Below are positions 19,479 through 29,160 of a DNA stretch of 64,000 nt, piece after piece. Made by a program: the position numbers and the translations under genes. Source of the stretch: Parvibaculaceae bacterium Mf 1.05b.01 (GTDB taxonomy: Bacteria > Pseudomonadota > Alphaproteobacteria > Parvibaculales > Parvibaculaceae); assembly GCA_000509225.1 (NCBI GenBank), contig BAOK01000001.1:1240001-1304000 (forward strand). The letters are read 5' to 3'. Every line of letters starts with the position of its first letter. Positions within the stretch are counted from its first letter, which is position 1. The notes under the pieces are model-generated. The model was not told the origin of the DNA. It saw only the letters and a list, made by a program, of their open reading frames with translations, and searched no databases.

Positions 19479-19855
19479 TGCGTATCTACAAAGAGTTTGG
19501 TTTTGAGGCTGCGCACTTTCTGCCGTCTGCTCCAGACGGGCACCCGAATAGTCGTTTGCATGGACATTCGTTCCGCGCTGTTGTCTGGCTGGAAGGCGAA
19601 CCGGACCCAGAAACAGGGCTCATTCGTGAGTTCGGCAGTCTGCTGGACGTCCTCAATGACGTAAAAGCCGACCTTGATCACCGTTGCCTCAACGAGATTG
19701 AAGGCCTTTCTGTACCCACGTTAGAAAACATCTGTGTCTGGCTTTGGGGTCGTCTATCACCAAAACTCCGCCGTCTTTCACGAATTGAAATCCACCGCGA
19801 CAGTTGCCGCGAAGGGTGCGTGTATGATGGGCCCGACAACACCTTAAAGGCCTGA
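19478..19855 (+). CDS. queD: 6-carboxytetrahydropterin synthase-like (QueD family), catalytic Cys absent
   Basis: PTPS-fold enzyme, 125 aa, expected to turn dihydroneopterin triphosphate into 6-carboxytetrahydropterin for QueE. Zinc ligands His13, His28 and His30 (RLHGH) and the DH and PTLEN motifs are present. The cysteine that QueD enzymes usually carry four residues before the HxH pair is not there: the sequence is [10 protein letters not shown], with Asn24 at that place. The late acidic residue in the HRDSCREGC segment is Asp where I would expect Glu. Operon context still supports the QueD role. It overlaps queE by one base (TGATG). Confidence 0.88.
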   Translation: MRIYKEFGFEAAHFLPSAPDGHPNSRLHGHSFRAVVWLEGEPDPETGLIREFGSLLDVLNDVKADLDHRCLNEIEGLSVPTLENICVWLWGRLSPKLRRLSRIEIHRDSCREGCVYDGPDNTLKA

Positions 19856-20322
19856 TGACGATGGCAGACTACACAGAAAACCTGACACAACTTGGCGCCT
19901 CAACCGACGCGCCCGCCTCCCCAGACCTTGCAATATTGGAGCGTGTCCCCAATCCACAGGCCGGAACGGATTATGTTGCGCGGTTTGTCTGTCCGGAATT
20001 CACGTCCCTTTGCCCTGTTACAGGTCAGCCGGATTTTGCGCACCTTGTGATCGATTATGTCCCCGGCGATTTCCTGGTCGAGTCCAAGTCGCTCAAGCTC
20101 TACCTGCAGTCGTTCCGCAATCACGGCGCGTTTCACGAAGATTGTACCGTTGGCATTGGGCGCAGACTTGCTGAAGAACTGGCGCCAAAATGGCTGCGTA
20201 TCGGCGGTTATTGGTATCCGCGCGGAGGCATCCCGATAGACGTATTTTGGCAGACGGGTCGTCCACCGGAAGATGTCTGGTTGCCCGACCAGGGTGTTCC
20301 GCCCTTTCGGGGACGGGGATGA
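19855..20322 (+). CDS. queF: NADPH-dependent 7-cyano-7-deazaguanine reductase
   Basis: Reduces preQ0 to preQ1, the last free-base step before insertion into tRNA by Tgt, 155 aa. This is the short unimodular type. The catalytic Cys lies in [12 protein letters not shown], the QueF signature ESKSLKLY follows, and the FHEDC block is present. The ATG overlaps the queD stop (TGATG). With queC, queE and queD it completes the route from dihydroneopterin triphosphate to preQ1. Tgt, QueA and QueG are not in the window. Confidence 0.96.
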   Translation: MTMADYTENLTQLGASTDAPASPDLAILERVPNPQAGTDYVARFVCPEFTSLCPVTGQPDFAHLVIDYVPGDFLVESKSLKLYLQSFRNHGAFHEDCTVGIGRRLAEELAPKWLRIGGYWYPRGGIPIDVFWQTGRPPEDVWLPDQGVPPFRGRG

Positions 20323-20430
20323 TGTGCCCTTATGAGACAGATAAAGATCTGCCGTTAACGTAGATTGTTGGCATTTTGGCAAACCCTGTCTGACAAAATT
20401 GTCCGTTCCTGGTTGCTATGAAGCAGCCCG

Positions 20431-21885
20431 ATGAAGATCGGACCCGCGGACGTGAATACACCACCTAAACCTGACAACGCAGATGGCTCTCCGCAGGAGA
20501 TAGTTGCGCCAGACGCCGGTGTCAGTGCCTTGCAAGCAGACAGGAACGAAATCACGTGCGACGCTCTCGGGATTAGCACGGCAATTGTCGCTGCGATCTA
20601 TCTATTGTTGGGCGTGTCCCACGTCTTTTTTGTGCCGCCACCTCATAGCGTTCCAATTGCGGCGAGCACCTTGCTGAGTGCGTTTCTTATCGGGACCGTG
20701 TCAGTGTTGAGCTACCGGTCCTTAATTCCTGTGCGTGCTGCTAATCCGTCCATCTTCTTCGCAGCACTTGTCGCGTTGGCAAATGCCGCAATGCATATCT
20801 ATCTGACTGATGATCTGATGCAGACAACGAACCTCGCACTCATTCTTATTGGCTGGGGTCTGTTTGTCTTATCAACTTCATGGTTCATCATGTTCCTTTG
20901 CTGCGCTGCCGTTACCTGGCTGGTGCTCCAACAGCTTGTTACCTACGACGCCCAATTGGTGAACCACTATACTTTTATGCTAATTAGTGCGGCCGGCATC
21001 AGCACCGTCACCTTCATCGCCCGGTTTAAAACCTACAATCGCGTTATTGCCTATCGCAAACATGATCTGCAGGTTCAGGAGTCACTGCGGCAAGCGATGG
21101 CGAGAGGTTTTGAGGCAGACATTGCCGAAGAGCGCAACGACGCAAAAGACACATTCATCGCCCATCTCAGTCACGAATTGCGGACGCCTTTGAATGCAGT
21201 CGTTGGCTTCGCTCAAACGATGAAAATGGAAACCATGGGCCCTATTGGGAATCCCAAATATCTTGAGTATGTCCAGGACATTACCGACGCGGGCAATCAT
21301 CTCACCTCAATACTTGAAGACCTCCATGATCTGGTCCTGGTGGAAAAAGGCCAGCTCAAGGTCACACTCGCGACGTTCGATGTTCCGAAGGTTCTAGAAA
21401 GCTGCATGTCGTTGGTTGAGCATCGCGCCACAGCCAAGAACATTCAAATCCAAACCGAGTGTGACTCAGCGCTCGCGTTTCTGTCCTCAGACAAACAGCG
21501 CTTCCGTCAGATCTTCGTGAACCTGCTGACCAACGCCATCAAATACACACCAGACGGCGGAAACATCTTGTTCAAGGCATCCATCTGTGAAGATGGACGT
21601 CTTCTTTTTGAGGTGATTGATAACGGTGTTGGCATGAGCCGCGACGAGTTAAAGAAAGCAAGCTCTCCTTTTTGGCGTGCAGGTCCAGACATGTCCGTCG
21701 GCGATGTAGAAGGGTCAGGCTTGGGCCTTGCCATAACGACGCAATTGGTCGGACTTCTTGGGGGCACGCTTGAGCTGGCAAGTGAAAAAGGTGCTGGAAC
21801 AACAGCACGTGTCTGGCTCCCTCAGTCCTGTCGTGCTTACGAGCTGCCGAGCGCCACATCTTTTGCGCAGGATTGGCGCGCCTAA
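20431..21885 (+). CDS. Membrane-bound sensor histidine kinase, orphan
   Basis: 484-aa kinase. A soluble N-terminus of about 45 residues precedes roughly six transmembrane segments (about 49-69, 76-95, 106-124, 134-150, 152-170 and 181-197), a short coiled linker, a HisKA domain with phospho-acceptor His248 in LSHELRTPLNAVVGF, and a HATPase_c domain with N-box NLLTNAIKYTPDG and G-boxes DNGVGMS and GSGLGLAI. The HisKA/ATPase part resembles the PleC/DivJ-like kinases of Alphaproteobacteria, though that class is broad. No response regulator gene is next to it, and no periplasmic sensor domain is visible, so the signal may be sensed in the membrane. Confidence 0.9.
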   Translation: MKIGPADVNTPPKPDNADGSPQEIVAPDAGVSALQADRNEITCDALGISTAIVAAIYLLLGVSHVFFVPPPHSVPIAASTLLSAFLIGTVSVLSYRSLIPVRAANPSIFFAALVALANAAMHIYLTDDLMQTTNLALILIGWGLFVLSTSWFIMFLCCAAVTWLVLQQLVTYDAQLVNHYTFMLISAAGISTVTFIARFKTYNRVIAYRKHDLQVQESLRQAMARGFEADIAEERNDAKDTFIAHLSHELRTPLNAVVGFAQTMKMETMGPIGNPKYLEYVQDITDAGNHLTSILEDLHDLVLVEKGQLKVTLATFDVPKVLESCMSLVEHRATAKNIQIQTECDSALAFLSSDKQRFRQIFVNLLTNAIKYTPDGGNILFKASICEDGRLLFEVIDNGVGMSRDELKKASSPFWRAGPDMSVGDVEGSGLGLAITTQLVGLLGGTLELASEKGAGTTARVWLPQSCRAYELPSATSFAQDWRA

Positions 21886-21906
21886 ACCACTCGCGTTCAA
21901 ACGGCG

Positions 21907-23544
<1,638 letters not shown>

Positions 23545-23641
23545 TCAAACTATATGGAACGCACAGCGATTCGAAGCGGATAAATACGCTGGTGACAGTT
23601 TCTTTAAGACAGTGGCTAAGAAGCCCCGGTTTGCGGGTGCA

Positions 23642-24025
23642 TTACTCGGCGCGTGGAACAAGTGGACCCTGCGAGGCTGGCTCCTCAGCCCCCAATGGGG
23701 CTGGTGCAGGTGTCACAGGAGCCGTATCACCATCGGTGTTCGGCACCAATGGCACGGACTCATCGACTGGCACCGTGTCCAGGATCGACGTATTACCGCT
23801 TTCCTGCTTGTAGAGAAGCGTCAGGCTAATGCTGGTCAGAAAGAAAAGACCAGCCAAGATCGCTGAAGCCCTGGTCAGCAGATTGCCTGCGCCGCGGTTG
23901 GATACCAGTCCGCCTCCGCCGCCACCGCCTATGCCCAACGCACCGCCCTCTGAGCGCTGCAGCAAGATCGTGGCAACAAGTGCAATTGCGATCAGCAAAT
24001 GGATCACAAGCAGAATGGTGGCCAT
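23642..24025 (-). CDS. secG: Preprotein translocase subunit SecG
   Basis: Small membrane subunit of the SecYEG translocon, 127 aa. It has two hydrophobic segments (about residues 3-22 and 53-73) joined by a conserved turn containing LLQRSEGGALGIGGG. The Ala/Pro/Thr-rich acidic tail (last 40 residues) is typical of alphaproteobacterial SecG. The order secG-pyrG is a common alphaproteobacterial arrangement, though tpiA here lies 2 kb away rather than directly upstream. Confidence 0.95.
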   Translation of the reverse strand: MATILLVIHLLIAIALVATILLQRSEGGALGIGGGGGGGLVSNRGAGNLLTRASAILAGLFFLTSISLTLLYKQESGNTSILDTVPVDESVPLVPNTDGDTAPVTPAPAPLGAEEPASQGPLVPRAE

Positions 24026-24148
24026 GGGTGGCTCCTCGGTGGCTGGGTTTCTTGCCCAAACGATGAATTCGCGCCCTTATCTCGGGCCGGGCGTTTTCTA
24101 GCCCACAAATGTTCGTTTTGCCAGCCCAGAACCGCTAAATATCTCGGA

Positions 24149-25159
24149 CTATCCCAGACTCGAGGCCCGGTAGACGCTGGGCGGCATCCCTAAGGACTTT
24201 TTGAAGTCCCTGCTGAAATGAGCACTATCTGAAAAACCGCACCAAAACCCTATCTGGGTCAAGGAAAGCTCCCCGGCTTCCAACAGTTGACAGGCTTCTC
24301 GCACACGCACCGCACGGACCAGTTCTGAAAGGCTCGTTTCTTCATTCGAGAGCGATCTTTGCAGGCTTCGAACCGGCTGGCCGAGTTCCTGGGAGATCAC
24401 CGGCCAGGCCCAAACCCGCGCCACGTCAGAGGAAATCAATCGGGTTATGGCACCTGTTACAGGCTGGTTTTCGTCGCCGCCATAGACGATCAGCCTTTCC
24501 GTATCGCATTCGTTTGAGGTTCCCGGCGCAAAACCCTGCCATTCGATCCTACCTGCCGCTGAGCTGACAGGAAGCAGTTCGTCACCTATTTCGATCCGTC
24601 CAGCCTCTATGAGCGTTAGCTGCTCACCGGTTTCTGGGGTCAATTTGACCGATACCCCGATGGCGCCAATCTGTTCCAAAAGCGTTGTGATGACCCCGAA
24701 CATGAGCAAATCTTCGGCAGGATGGGTGTCGCCCCCGGTATTCTTGTAGCGCCGTGTTTCAAAGGCGCCTGGTCCATCAGGGGTTAGATCAAGCCGGTTT
24801 GTTGAATGCGTGTACCGCTCGAAACGCTGCCATTTTTCTGCCAGCACAGCTGGCGTTTGCGAGCGGCGAAGGACATGCAAAATAGGGTCAAAACCCACAC
24901 GCTTCAAATCCTCCCGCAAATCAAGGATCAGTGCTGCGCCGCCTGCCTCATAGGCTTTCACAAGCAAATCGGTCTTAAATCCGGCGGGTGCACGGGCGGT
25001 ATGCGTGCATTCCGGCATAACAAGTGAGGGCGGCAGAAGGTCTGGTCTGCGAGCCTCAAGGCCCCGGATCACCAGCGCGGTCAGGCCGGAACTGGTCCAC
25101 CCGTCTGCGGTTTCTGGTCTGCCCTTGGTGCTGGGCGCCCTATGCATCACAATTCCCAT
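24149..25159 (-). CDS. AraC-family transcriptional regulator
   Basis: 336-aa regulator. The N-terminal 220 residues form an uncharacterised ligand-binding region resembling the arabinose-binding-like domain of OruR-type AraC proteins. The C-terminal about 90 residues hold two helix-turn-helix motifs, with the family signature at LSLTQIGFWCGFSDSAHFSRDFKKSLG. It is divergent from the DUF4386 gene across 96 bp, the classic layout in which an AraC regulator controls its neighbour. An in-frame ATG at 25147 is an alternative start. Confidence 0.88.
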   Translation of the reverse strand: MGIVMHRAPSTKGRPETADGWTSSGLTALVIRGLEARRPDLLPPSLVMPECTHTARAPAGFKTDLLVKAYEAGGAALILDLREDLKRVGFDPILHVLRRSQTPAVLAEKWQRFERYTHSTNRLDLTPDGPGAFETRRYKNTGGDTHPAEDLLMFGVITTLLEQIGAIGVSVKLTPETGEQLTLIEAGRIEIGDELLPVSSAAGRIEWQGFAPGTSNECDTERLIVYGGDENQPVTGAITRLISSDVARVWAWPVISQELGQPVRSLQRSLSNEETSLSELVRAVRVREACQLLEAGELSLTQIGFWCGFSDSAHFSRDFKKSLGMPPSVYRASSLG

Positions 25160-25255
25160 GGGTGAAATCTTTGGTCTGTGGCGGAGATGTTCAAGTCTTT
25201 AATTGCCAGAAGCGCTAACTCGAAGTCAGGATAGACTTTCCAGGAGACTGAGTTC

Positions 25256-26062
25256 ATGTCCACATCACAGCCCCAGCAGGCAACACGTTCCATCTACTTT
25301 GCCGCAGCTGGTTTTCTTGTCCTGCATATCGTCATTTTGTTTGGTGGATTCACCTCACTGGCTGTGGTGTTTCAATTTCCAGACGTGCTGCGGCTCCCAA
25401 CCCAGGAACGCCTGGCACTGTTTCGAGAAGAGCAGCCCGTCATCGTGGCAACCTATTGGGCGCTCACAATGTCTGGTTTTACACAGATATTTGCGGCCGT
25501 TTTCTTGAGCTTGGCATTGAGGCCCTACCGAGGAGGTCTCGTCACCCTGGCCCTCATTTTTGGCACCATCACGGGTCTCGGGCAGGCGATGGGATTTGGC
25601 CGGTGGGCCATTTTGATGCCCTATCTCGCCGAGCAGATGGCTGATCCGACAATCAGCGCCTCCGCCAAAGAGATGATTGGGCTTATTGAGGGGAGCTTCA
25701 ATCGCTACGCCGGCATGTTGGTCGGCGAGCATTTATCCAATATTGCCATGGGCTTCTGGTTGTTTTTTGTCGGCCTGGGTATCCGCAAGTCTGGTGTCCT
25801 CGACCCGCGTCTTGGCACAATGGCGGTAGTCTTAAGCCCGATCCTGTTCATCCTGGCAGCGGAACAAATGGGCTATGCTGAAAGCGCGCTCGCCTTGATC
25901 ACCAATTTCGGGCTGCCGCTCCTTGCGATCCTGCATTTTGGGCTCGCGTGGCAGCTGATCCAGCGCAAAAACCTCCATGCAGCACCAAATCTTGGCATGG
26001 GGTTTGGTGTCGCCGCCCTTGTTTTGTACGGCGCGATGGTCACACCAACGCTGCTAAGTTGA
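25256..26062 (+). CDS. DUF4386-like integral membrane protein
   Basis: 268-aa protein with about seven hydrophobic segments, resembling DUF4386 membrane proteins of unknown function. No catalytic motif can be named. AGGAG lies 9 nt before the ATG. Divergent orientation from the AraC gene suggests it is that regulator's target. DUF4386 proteins are sporadic and often lie beside AraC or TetR regulators, which suggests an inducible membrane function. Confidence 0.75.
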   Translation: MSTSQPQQATRSIYFAAAGFLVLHIVILFGGFTSLAVVFQFPDVLRLPTQERLALFREEQPVIVATYWALTMSGFTQIFAAVFLSLALRPYRGGLVTLALIFGTITGLGQAMGFGRWAILMPYLAEQMADPTISASAKEMIGLIEGSFNRYAGMLVGEHLSNIAMGFWLFFVGLGIRKSGVLDPRLGTMAVVLSPILFILAAEQMGYAESALALITNFGLPLLAILHFGLAWQLIQRKNLHAAPNLGMGFGVAALVLYGAMVTPTLLS

Positions 26063-26089
26063 CCTGATTTCAGGCACTTACAGCGCTTT

Positions 26090-26112
26090 TCGGATTCAAA
26101 ACCTTAATCCGA
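26090..26112. terminator. Hairpin between convergent DUF4386 gene and tpiA
   Basis: TCGGATT (26090-26096) and AATCCGA (26106-26112) form a perfect 7-bp stem with a 9-nt loop. It lies in the 50-bp gap between the two convergent stop codons and directly touches the tpiA stop. Neither strand has a clear U-run after it. The flank AGCGCTTTTCGG resembles the repeat-like arm before trpE, so it may be a fragment of a dispersed element rather than a terminator. Confidence 0.35.
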
Positions 26113-26874
26113 TCAGAGGTAGGCAGAGATGATCCCGAAGAAATCTGTGGCTTTGAGGCTGGCACCGCCAACCAGAGCACCGTTCACATTGGGTACGCTC
26201 ATCAGCTCTTCAGCGTTGGATGGTTTAACCGACCCGCCATAGAGGATACGGAACGCGTCACCGTCGCTGCCAAAACGGGCTGCCAAACGCTTGCGGATAT
26301 GCGCATGAACCTTGGCCACATCCTCCGGTGTCGGGGTCCGGCCGGTGCCGATCGCCCAAACAGGTTCATAGGCAATGACTGTGTTTTTGGCCGTAAAGCC
26401 ATCGTCCAAAGAGCCTTTTAGCTGGCTGGTGATCACCTTGAGGGTGTCGCCAGCGTCCCGCTCTTTTTCTGTTTCGCCAACGCAGACAATGGCTGTGATG
26501 CCCGCCCGGTGAGCCGCCAGTGCTTTTGCCTTCACCTCTGCACTGGTTTCCCCATGATCGGCCCGACGCTCTGAATGGCCAACGATCACGAACTTGGCAC
26601 CGACATCTTTGAGCATCTCAGCGCTGACGTCGCCGGTATGAGCGCCGCTCAGATTGGCATGACAGTCCTGCGCCCCGATGGCCACTTTGGTGCCTTTTGC
26701 CTTTGCTGCGAAAGCCTGAACGGATGGCATAGGTGGGCAAATCAGCACTTCACACGGTACGCGCCCAGCTTTCTTAAGTTTTGCGTTGAGGGCATTTACC
26801 TCTTTCACTGAGGCTTTCAGACCATTCATCTTCCAATTTCCGGCGACCAACGGTTTCGGTTTTCTTGCAGCCAT
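26113..26874 (-). CDS. tpiA: Triosephosphate isomerase
   Basis: Glycolytic isomerase, 253 aa. The opening [12 protein letters not shown] contains the substrate Lys, the catalytic His is in VIGHSERR, and the catalytic Glu is in [11 protein letters not shown]. Closing segment YGGSVKPSN is present. It is divergent from the PpiD-like gene across 213 bp. Confidence 0.98.
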   Translation of the reverse strand: MAARKPKPLVAGNWKMNGLKASVKEVNALNAKLKKAGRVPCEVLICPPMPSVQAFAAKAKGTKVAIGAQDCHANLSGAHTGDVSAEMLKDVGAKFVIVGHSERRADHGETSAEVKAKALAAHRAGITAIVCVGETEKERDAGDTLKVITSQLKGSLDDGFTAKNTVIAYEPVWAIGTGRTPTPEDVAKVHAHIRKRLAARFGSDGDAFRILYGGSVKPSNAEELMSVPNVNGALVGGASLKATDFFGIISAYL

Positions 26875-27087
26875 TCTCTCGTCTCCCTGAAAGCTCTCAT
26901 GAGCACTTTGTATCAGCGTTTACCAGAACTGGTGGCACGCGCCAAGAAAGAGCCTTTGCCCATGCCAATTTTCTTTTATGCCACTTGCCCTTAACCGGAC
27001 CGCGCCCGTATCATGCGCCCCGTCTGGAGGCGCTGATTTGGCGTCTCTTTTTACACTTACTGCCAGGCGGCGAAAGACAATACGCAC

Positions 27088-28986
27088 ATGCTCCACCAAC
27101 TGAGAAAAACAGCAAGCGGCTGGGTCGCTTACCTCATCATCATTCCACTGGTGGCGGCCTTCGCAGTTTGGGGCATTGGTGACATTCTGACAGGGTTCGG
27201 GAGCGATACAGTCCTCACCGCGGGCGACACGGAAATCAGCGCGCAACGCTTCAACGCGGAATATGCGCAGCGTCTGGACGATTTCAGTGACCAGATTGGG
27301 CAATATGTGTCGCCTCAGGAAGGCCGACGCTATGGCATTGATCGACGCGTGCTGTCTCAGTTGGCTGGCTCTGCGGTTCTCTCCGAAGAGGCTCGTTCTC
27401 TTGGTTTGGCTGCTTCAGATGAGATGGTCGCAACAGACATCCGGACAGATGAGACTTTTTTTGGTGCCTTCGGGCAATTTGACCGTCAGACTTTCGAACT
27501 GGCTCTGCGTCAAAACCAACTTTCCGAACAGGTCTTCATTGCCGACCGTCGTGACTTTCTGACCCGGGATCAGCTGCTCTCAACAGTCACCGCAGGCGCA
27601 ACGCCTGCGGCGGGCCTCGCTGAAGCGCTCTATGAATATCGCTATGAACGCCGCAGTGTTCGTTACATCACCCTGCCGCCGGACCTTGTTGACAACATTG
27701 AAGATCCTACGGAAGACGTACTTGAAGCTTATCACAGCCAAGCTGCTATCCGGTTCACACGTCCTGAAACCCGCTCCTTCAGCGTCGTAACAATTCGGCC
27801 AAGTGACATTGCCCCAACGCTTGCGGTCGATGAGGAGGTGTTGCGTTCGGAATTCGAAGACCGTCGTGGCTCCTATGACCAAAAGGAAACCCGGTCGGTC
27901 GTACAAATTCCAGCGCCCGACGCGGTCAAGGCACTTGAGATTAGTGAGAAACTGCGCGCTGGCGCCGCGATCGAAGAGGTGCTCGCAGAAATCGACCTCA
28001 ACATCGACGATGTCACCATCAGCGATGCGACAATCACAGGGTTTCTCAGCCCGGACATCGGCAACGCCGCGTTTGCCCTTGAAGAGGGAAAAGTCAGCGA
28101 CCCAATCGATGGGCCGCTTGGTCACGTCGTCTTGATCGTCACGGGTGTCAAACCCGCTATACCCGCAGTCTTTGAAGATGTGCGAGATGAGCTGCAACAG
28201 GAGTTGGTAGCTCAACAGGCCTCCGACGCTGTGTTCGACATGTACAACGAGATCGAAGACGAGCGTGCGGGTGGGGCCCTGCTCGCGGAAATTGCCCGCG
28301 GCCAGTCATTGGACATTGTCACAGTCGAAGGCGTTACAGAACAGGGGTTAACCGTTGAAGGTCCACCACCTGCGAACATGCCAAATATTCAGGGCCTGAT
28401 GCCGCTGGTGTTCGCAAATGACATTGGGATTGAGATCCCTGCTGGAGATCTGGACGATGAAGGTTACTTCTGGGTTGAGGTGAGCGATGTGTCTCCCTCT
28501 GAGTTGAATCCACTCGATGAGGTTCGCGAAGACGTCATCGCGCTTTGGAAACGCGAGCAGCGTAAGGTGCTCCTCGAAGAGCTGGCACAATCACTTGTAG
28601 AGCGAGGCAATCTCGGCGAGAGCATGGATAAAATCGCCGAAGAATTTGACCGCGCAGCACTTACCTCTCCTCTCATGGTCCGGCGGTTCAACAATGAGAC
28701 CTTCTCTCGCATAGGCGTCACAAACATATTTGCAACGCCAATCGATAAGTTCACTCATGCTCTTGCCGGTTTTGGGGACAGCATTGTGTTGATGCAGGTC
28801 ACGTCAATAGAAACACCTGAGCCCGGCGATGGAACGGCTGAGCTTTCAGAGATCGAAGACGGATTAAAGACAACCGCCTCTGATGATCTCATCGCGTCGC
28901 TTGTCGTTGCCTTGCAAGACAAGTATGAGGTTGAGGTGAACTACGGGCTTCTCGATCAAATGCTGTCACCGGGCACGGGTGGCTGA
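27088..28986 (+). CDS. PpiD-like periplasmic folding chaperone (SurA_N/parvulin)
   Basis: 632-aa membrane-anchored chaperone. A single N-terminal transmembrane segment (about residues 14-34, VAYLIIIPLVAAFAVWGIGDI) is followed by a large periplasmic part. The SurA_N-like segment spans about 40-200 and the parvulin-like rotamase region about 265-370 (ETRSVVQIPAPD, then LGHVVLIVTGVKPA). PpiD works near the Sec translocon and helps outer-membrane protein folding. The rotamase domain looks degenerate, as in many PpiD proteins, so chaperone rather than isomerase activity is likely. Confidence 0.88.
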   Translation: MLHQLRKTASGWVAYLIIIPLVAAFAVWGIGDILTGFGSDTVLTAGDTEISAQRFNAEYAQRLDDFSDQIGQYVSPQEGRRYGIDRRVLSQLAGSAVLSEEARSLGLAASDEMVATDIRTDETFFGAFGQFDRQTFELALRQNQLSEQVFIADRRDFLTRDQLLSTVTAGATPAAGLAEALYEYRYERRSVRYITLPPDLVDNIEDPTEDVLEAYHSQAAIRFTRPETRSFSVVTIRPSDIAPTLAVDEEVLRSEFEDRRGSYDQKETRSVVQIPAPDAVKALEISEKLRAGAAIEEVLAEIDLNIDDVTISDATITGFLSPDIGNAAFALEEGKVSDPIDGPLGHVVLIVTGVKPAIPAVFEDVRDELQQELVAQQASDAVFDMYNEIEDERAGGALLAEIARGQSLDIVTVEGVTEQGLTVEGPPPANMPNIQGLMPLVFANDIGIEIPAGDLDDEGYFWVEVSDVSPSELNPLDEVREDVIALWKREQRKVLLEELAQSLVERGNLGESMDKIAEEFDRAALTSPLMVRRFNNETFSRIGVTNIFATPIDKFTHALAGFGDSIVLMQVTSIETPEPGDGTAELSEIEDGLKTTASDDLIASLVVALQDKYEVEVNYGLLDQMLSPGTGG

Positions 28987-29011
28987 TCCAGTCGCTTGAA
29001 TCAGACTATTT

Positions 29012-29121
29012 GACTAGAGCGTTTTCCATCTAAACGGAATCACGAGACACGCTCGCATTTATGTATTTGTCGCGTTTTCGAACCATAAAAGTCTGCAACT
29101 TTTATTGAAAACGCTCTTAAA
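29012..29121. repeat. Intergenic palindromic element before trpE, dispersed-repeat-like
   Basis: AGAGCGTTTTC (29016-29026) and GAAAACGCTCT (29107-29117) are an exact 11-bp inverted repeat 80 bp apart. Inside lies a perfect 8-bp stem, ATAAAAGT (29085-29092) and ACTTTTAT (29098-29105), plus GTTTTCGAACC at about 29074-29084. From memory, very similar strings (GTTTTCGAACC, ACTTTT, GAAAACGCTCTA) recur between genes in Rhizobium and Mesorhizobium genomes. This looks like one copy of such a family rather than a trp attenuator; no leader peptide with tandem Trp codons is present. Confidence 0.5.
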
Positions 29122-29160
29122 GGAGACTGACCCTGGCTGCGGCCCGGGTTGGAATGTTTC

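Noticed and set aside
24060-24105. GC-rich stem with TTTTC near the AraC-secG gap as a terminator
   Set aside because: The U-run is on the plus strand, where no gene ends; the genes on both sides are on the minus strand.
28987-29160. Tryptophan attenuator before trpE
   Set aside because: No leader peptide with consecutive Trp codons and no terminator with a U-run. The palindromes fit a repeat element better.
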